From Pestalotiopsis fici W106-1 (Eukaryota > Ascomycota > Sordariomycetes > Amphisphaeriales > Sporocadaceae), in the NCBI RefSeq assembly GCF_000516985.1, contig NW_006917101.1:2224834-2288833 (forward strand): a stretch of 64,000 nucleotides of DNA, in the 5' to 3' direction. This document shows positions 58,700 through 64,000 of the stretch, one piece after another. The translations under genes and the position numbers were made by a program. The notes under the pieces are model-generated. The model ran no database searches. It was not told the origin of the DNA and saw only the letters and a program-made list of their open reading frames with translations. Every line of letters begins with the position of its first letter. The first letter of the stretch is position 1.

Positions 58700-59420
58700 A
58701 ACTCCGAATTTATCGGAGTTTTTACGGATTTTTTTCGGTTTATAAACTAAAACCGGTATTCCTAATATATAGATTTAGGATAAATTAGGCTTATTATTCC
58801 GTTTTAGCCAAAAATAATCGTAAAATTCCTGGTAAAGGGTAAATAGACCGGATGCCGTAGCAATAAAATTTATTAAATAAACTATTATTTTTATAACGAA
58901 TTCCTAAAGGTTTTTCGGGAGTTATAAATCGATAAAAACCGTTTTGGTTTTTTCGATAATAATCCGGTTCGTACGTTCGGCTATACCGTTTTATTCTAAT
59001 ATATAAAAAGTTATAGGTTCGAAAATAATCCTTTTTTCGGTTAAATAATTTTTTAATTTAACCGGGGAAAACTCCCTGCCGTTATTTATACGAATAATAT
59101 TCGGATATTTTCCGAATTAGGTTTTATAATATTCGATTTTATTTATTATAATATCGAATATATCGGATTTTTTTTTAAAAAATTTAATTTTCCGAAATCC
59201 GGTTTTATTATCCGTAAAACCAATTATATATTTATAACTAAAATAGCTAAAAGGGGTAATATAAACCGTATTAATATAAATACGATATAACGGTTTATTA
59301 GCCTTATTCGGATTCGTACGGGGCTAATTTTGGGTAAATTTACCTAAAATATAAAATTCGCAATTTAAATCCTTTTTTTTTAATTTTTTTTTAGGAATCC
59401 CCGTAGTTATTTTAGCTATT
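58700..59420 (-). pseudogene. Copia integrase remnant (minus-strand element)
   Basis: The minus-strand translation retains INNGREFSP, then NGIAERTNRIIIEKTKTVFI near 58,930-58,990 and YDYFWLKRNNKPNLS further on, with scattered stops. This is the copia integrase core and C-terminal region. Confidence 0.8.
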
Positions 59421-61345
59421 TTAGCTAAAATATCGTAGCTAAAATAGCTAAATCGTTTATGCTATTTTTCCGTAGCTATAAGGAAATTCGAATAATTAGA
59501 AATTAATTCGATTTTTTTGAAATCCGTAGTTTCGTTAGATTTCGTATCCGAATTCGGTTCCGGGTAATTTAAACCGATTATACGGGCTTTTTTTATTATT
59601 TTTAGTAGATTTATAGCTAAATATATTATATTAGGCTTTAATTTATTAGCTAGGTATAAAAAAAATCTATGTTTTTCTTAATTTAACGTAACAAAAGGCC
59701 TATTTTTAGAATCGTATAGCTTATTCCCGCTTATAATACCGCCTTTTTAATAATATAATTAGCCGGATATAATATTTAGCGGAAATTCCGGTATATAAAG
59801 TACGTTTAATAACGTTATTTTACGTATTTTCCGGTTAGTTTCGAAAAAAAGCGTAATATTTCTAATTCTTTTTAAAAATATTTTTCCACCACTTATAATA
59901 ATCGGTAAAAAATCCGATTTTATAATAAAATTATCGAATAAATGCTTATTATTCGATATATGCTTTAAAAAACTAGTATCGTATAACTATTAATCCTTAG
60001 GAACGGAGGTTAATTTCTTTTTCGATTTATTCGAAATATTCGAAAAAGCATAAAACGATTCGTTTTCGTCCGAATTTTCGTTACGGGGTAAATTTCCCCG
60101 TTTCTTAAATTTCTAATTTATAGTAAATATAGTCGAATTTAAATTATTCGACTTATTCGAATTATTCGAATTATTAAAATTATTCGAATTATTCGATTTT
60201 TTCTATTTATTCGATTTATTCGAATTTTTCCTATTTCCGTTTTAGGTTTTTTGTTAATTTTAATTAGATCGGAGGAACCAAGATTTCTTATTATCCATAT
60301 AATAAAAATTTCTTATAGCTGTATCCGGATCCCGTCGGTTTTTATCCAAAATATCCGTAATTAACCTTTCGAAGGTAAATAGATTTATAAACCGTAAAAC
60401 ACTATATTAACGGTTAGCCTATATAAGGTAAGCTAACTAAAGGGCTGTAATAAAAATCGTTTTTTAATCGATATTATCGATTTTAGCCCTAACGCTTAAA
60501 AGCTTTAAAATATATCTTTTAAAAATAAATATAAACTCGTTTAACGAGTTATAATTCTCGAATTTTATAATATAAAATTCGAAATATAATTATTAACGTA
60601 ATACGGGTCCGGTGCCTTAATAGGCTAATTATAAAATCGATAAGGCTTTATATAAATTTATTTTATTAAATATTAGATTTAACGGTTTTATTATTAAATT
60701 CTAACGAATTAAAAGCAATACCTAGGCTTTCTAAATATCGGTTATACCGTTATATATATCGGTAATTTTAAAAAACCGATTAATTCTTAGCAATTTAAAA
60801 TATAATTATAACGTAAATTTCCACGTATTCCAGTTTCCGGATCCGGAGAATTTCTGTTTCTCCGGCATTTAGCATCCGGCAATAGTACGGATAAAATTAT
60901 CTATTTTGCCGAATTTTTGCCGTTATAACGGTATAATTATCGTTAAAAACGGTAAAGGAATCGTTAAAAAAAATAAAAATAAAAAAAATTAATTTTTTAT
61001 TTTATTAATAAAATATATAAAAAGATTTAAGTGCTATAATATAATATAATAAATGCTATAGGGTGCTATAGCAAATCGGCTATTATAATAAGGATTAGTT
61101 ATAAGTGACTTTATAGCCGTTATATAGCTATAACGGGTAAAATTACTATAATTAGCCATTTAATTATAATTTTCGATATAATTACGGCTTATATAGGCTT
61201 ATATAAAGGCCTATAAGAAATCGGCTATTATAACGGAATTCCAAAATTTATATTAAATTAACTCGTTTAGGAGAGCGGCTATAATTTTCGATATAAAATC
61301 CGGTTTTTAATATAATCGATATTATACCGGACCGGGCTTATAACT

Positions 61346-61965
61346 TATTTTAAAATATAATTAGTAAATTATAAATTTAGGTATAGGGAAGCGTTTATAT
61401 AATTTATAAAATTAGGCCGTAAAAAATAATTATAAGGCTATATAACTAATTTATTAAAGCTTAAGGAAAAAATAACTAATTATAAAGGAATAACTACCTT
61501 TTATACCTATAAAATTAACTAATAAGAATATTCTAAAATATATTACTAATAAACTAGATTTATAATTAAATTAATTAATAATAAAATTAATTTATAATCG
61601 AAAAAACCATCGAAATCTATGGATTTTTATAGTATAGGTTACCCTATAACCTTAGGACTATTATAGCCAGGTGCACTGGCCACATTTAATAGGGCTTAAT
61701 TTAATAAAACGTTCCACTAAATTCCAGTAGGTTCCAGTGGCCATAGTGGCCATAACAATCAACTATAATAATTTATTTAATATAAATAGTGGCTATAAAT
61801 GGTGCTATACTGATTATAGGTTAATACAGGGTAAATTCCACTGATTTCCCATATATCGTTATTTAACGATATCTCGATGGGTTTTATAGCTATTATAACA
61901 ATATAATATACGTTATAAAGCTAATTTTATACACTATACGATGCTGTATTAACATCCGTGCAACA
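61346..61965 (-). repeat. 5' LTR of the minus-strand copia element
   Basis: It aligns with 55920-56548. Its left 300 bp is more RIP-mutated (for example TATTTTAAAATATAA against TGTTCTAAGGTATAA), while its right half keeps more CpA/TpG than the partner. Confidence 0.85.
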
Positions 61966-63765
61966 AAAATTAATTGCTATTGGTTAATCTGGGATTTTAG
62001 CGTAAAACCGGGTTTTTTATATTTTATAATAATATAGCTATTAAAGCGGTAATTTTTGTTAGCTTTATTTTGCTATTTTTAAAATATAGCGGAAAATGCT
62101 ATAATATAATTAAAATAAAATAATTTAATAGGAATACGTTAGCTATTAATAATTCGTATTAGCGTTAAGGCAAATTAAAAGATACCGTATTATTAGTAGG
62201 CGCTAGAATAGCACGGCTTGCTAGCGTTAAATAATTTAATAAAATAAAAAATAACCGTTTAGGCTTAATATATTTCGAGCTTGCCGCTGCGAATAGCCTT
62301 TTTTATTCGAAATACGGTTTATTTTAAAAAATGCAATATATATTAATAAGCGTTTCCCGGATTACGAAAAGCACGGTTTAGCGCGCTGCGCTATTAAAAA
62401 TAGCATTTTTCTAAATTAATTTAAATTATTTATTATATACGAATTAAATATATTAATTAATATTTTATATTATTATATTTTTAAAAAAAGCTGCTTTTAT
62501 ATTTTTTTATTATTATTTACGGCTATTTTTTTCCGCGAATATCGCCCGGACGATTTTAAGCTTTTTTTTTATATTTTCGGCGCTTTCGCTATTAAAATCC
62601 TAATTTGCCGAGCATTCGCCGCTTTTTTAAATAATATTTAGTTTAACCTAAATTATTAAAATTATAGATTTTAAAAGCCGGGCTTCGGCGGCTTAAAGCT
62701 TAATATAAAGCTCCGTATAAATTATAATAAGGTCGCTAATATAAATTTTTTTATAGTTAGCTTTTATTAAATATATAATTAATAAGCTTTAATTAAAGAT
62801 ATATACGATAAACGGAAATATCCGCTATTATTCGGGGACGTATTTTATAGCGAATTATTATTTATTAAAAAATTAGGCGGCGTCGGCGGATTAAATTATA
62901 AATTATAAGCTTAAGTGGCATTATAAGCGTAAACCGGGAATTCCTTATTTTATAGCGCGGCTATTATTACGGCTAAAATTAAATTTATTAATAATTAAAA
63001 GGCTAAGTATAATAACGAAAAAGGTATAAATAAAGGATTATTATTTAATCGATTAACGGATAAAAAATTATAAATCCGAAAAAATCGTTTAGCCTTTAAA
63101 ATACGCTAAAATATATATCCGTTTTTTATTATTATTATTTTTTAATTATATAAAAAATAAAATTATTTATATTTAATTTGCTTTATTAATAGCGGCCTTC
63201 GAGCTATTTTTTATTTTTTAATTCCGGATATTTATATAGCCTTTAGCTAAATAAACGAATTTAATAAAGCTCTATTTTTTTTTCTAATAAATTGTTTTTA
63301 TAAAATAATTAAAAAAAAATTTTAAGCTTAAAAATAACGCATTTTTTCGTTAAAGCTTAGATAATAGCTACGCTTTCGGATAAATAATTATTTTATCGGT
63401 TATAATCCTAAAATTACGATTATAGCGTAATATATGCTTTATTTTCGTTTAAGCGGCTACCGTAAATTTTCGCTTTTAATCCGCAAATTAAAAATAGCGT
63501 TATATATATTCGTTTACGGCTATTTATATATTTTAAGCGAATAAGCGTAGCTTAAAAAAGGCTGCGAATATTTTATATTACCGTTTACCTAAGTAGAATT
63601 TTTTAGGTAATCTTTATATAATTATAATATAATAAATATAATTATTTATAATAAATATAATTATTTATAATAAATATAAATAATACTTTATTAAAATAAT
63701 AATATATAAATTAATATATAGTTTTTAATAATATTGCTTCGTAATAATATAGCTATTTTAATATA
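61966..63765. mobile_element. RIP-degraded sequence between copia LTRs, unidentified
   Basis: AT-rich, CpA/TpG-depleted DNA with GCG/CGC islets and no recognisable protein remnant on inspection. It could be the continuation of the element interrupted at its left by the copia insertions. Confidence 0.4.
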
Positions 63766-64000
63766 TATTCTAAGGTATAATTAGTGGATTATAAACTTAG
63801 GCACAGGGAAGCGTTTATATAATTCGTAGAATCAGGCCGTGGAGGGTAGTTATAGGGCTGTATAACTAATTTATTAAAGCTTAAGGAAAGAATAACTAAC
63901 TACGGAGGAATAACTACCTTTTATACCCATAAAATCAACTAATAAAAACATTCTGGAATATATTACTAATAAACTGGATTTATAATTAAGTTAATTAGTA
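63766..64000. repeat. Third copy of the copia LTR, cut by window end
   Basis: It starts TATTCTAAGGTATAATTAGTGG and follows the LTR at 55,920 base for base with few changes, in the same orientation. It keeps more CpA/TpG (CACAGGG, ATCAGG) than the other copies. It is either a solo LTR or the edge of another element. Confidence 0.85.

Larger units (their letters stand above)
55920..61965 (-). mobile_element. Ty1/copia LTR retrotransposon, minus orientation, RIP-inactivated
   Basis: Two LTRs of about 629 and 620 bp (55920-56548 and 61346-61965) flank a 4.8-kb internal region with pol order on the minus strand. Integrase lies near 58.7-59.4 kb and RT/RNase H near 56.8-58.2 kb, integrase before RT as in Ty1/copia. 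The end TGTTATACGG of the 3' LTR (minus sense) is immediately preceded by a polypurine tract (AATAAGGGGAGTG, at 56,549-56,561 on the complement). This fixes the orientation. Many stops arise from C-to-T and G-to-A changes, so it is inactive. Target-site duplications were not convincing (ATAAC against AAAAT). Confidence 0.85.

Noticed and set aside
55915..61970. Target-site duplication of the complete copia element
   Set aside because: The flanks ATAAC and AAAAT do not match even after allowing for one RIP change, so no duplication is claimed.
50862..64000. CRISPR array, rRNA genes or telomeric repeats in the AT-rich block
   Set aside because: There are no regularly spaced repeats, no rRNA-like conserved sequence and no TTAGGG tandem array. 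The repeats seen are retrotransposon LTRs.

Overview
The window comes from a filamentous ascomycete, most likely Sordariomycetes and probably Hypocreales. The evidence is short GT-AG introns (52 to about 125 bp, with one of 404 bp), a typical Pezizomycotina gene set, a nuclear tRNA intron, and a 13-kb tract with the footprint of repeat-induced point mutation (RIP). Species assignment is inference.

Bases 1-50,760 are ordinary gene-bearing DNA. In order they hold: the 5' part of the Sin3 corepressor gene (-), a cytochrome P450 (-), a GH43 glycosidase (-), tRNA-dihydrouridine synthase Dus3 (-), a kelch protein (+), a one-TM protein of unknown function (-), the copper ATPase Ccc2 (-), COP9 signalosome subunit 7 (+), a Rax1-type RGS/transmembrane protein (-), ribosomal protein eL31 (+), a UBE2C-type E2 enzyme (-), checkpoint kinase Chk1 (+), an M28 glutamate-carboxypeptidase-II-like peptidase (+), and an intron-bearing tRNA-Leu(CAG) (-). 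Most are housekeeping or regulatory genes in transcription, translation, tRNA modification, the cell cycle, copper supply and signalling. They are not a functional cluster; fungal genes are mostly monocistronic.

From 36.6 to 50 kb the content becomes more accessory. There is a large NOD-like receptor (PNP_UDP nucleosidase-like sensor, NB-ARC ATPase, TPR array) whose TPR DNA is a near-perfect 126-bp tandem repeat. It is divergently paired across about 0.4 kb with a DUF6594-type membrane protein. An F-box protein follows, then two tandem intronless SprT-like HExxH proteins. The NLR/DUF6594 pair and the SprT-like pair are the best candidates for an undescribed system.

At about 50.86 kb the sequence changes abruptly. 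A 34-codon fragment that looks like the N-terminus of a 2-oxoglutarate/Fe(II) oxygenase, with its TATA box, runs straight into AT-rich DNA almost devoid of CpA and TpG. This continues to the window end. It contains at least two Ty1/copia retrotransposons in opposite orientation: a truncated plus-strand copy (about 52.1-55.9 kb) and a complete minus-strand copy with two LTRs (55,920-61,965). A third LTR of the same family starts at 63,766. Because RIP removes TpG, it also removes ATG codons, which explains the lack of open frames there.

All exon boundaries are hand-placed from splice consensus and reading frame; no transcript or database search was available.
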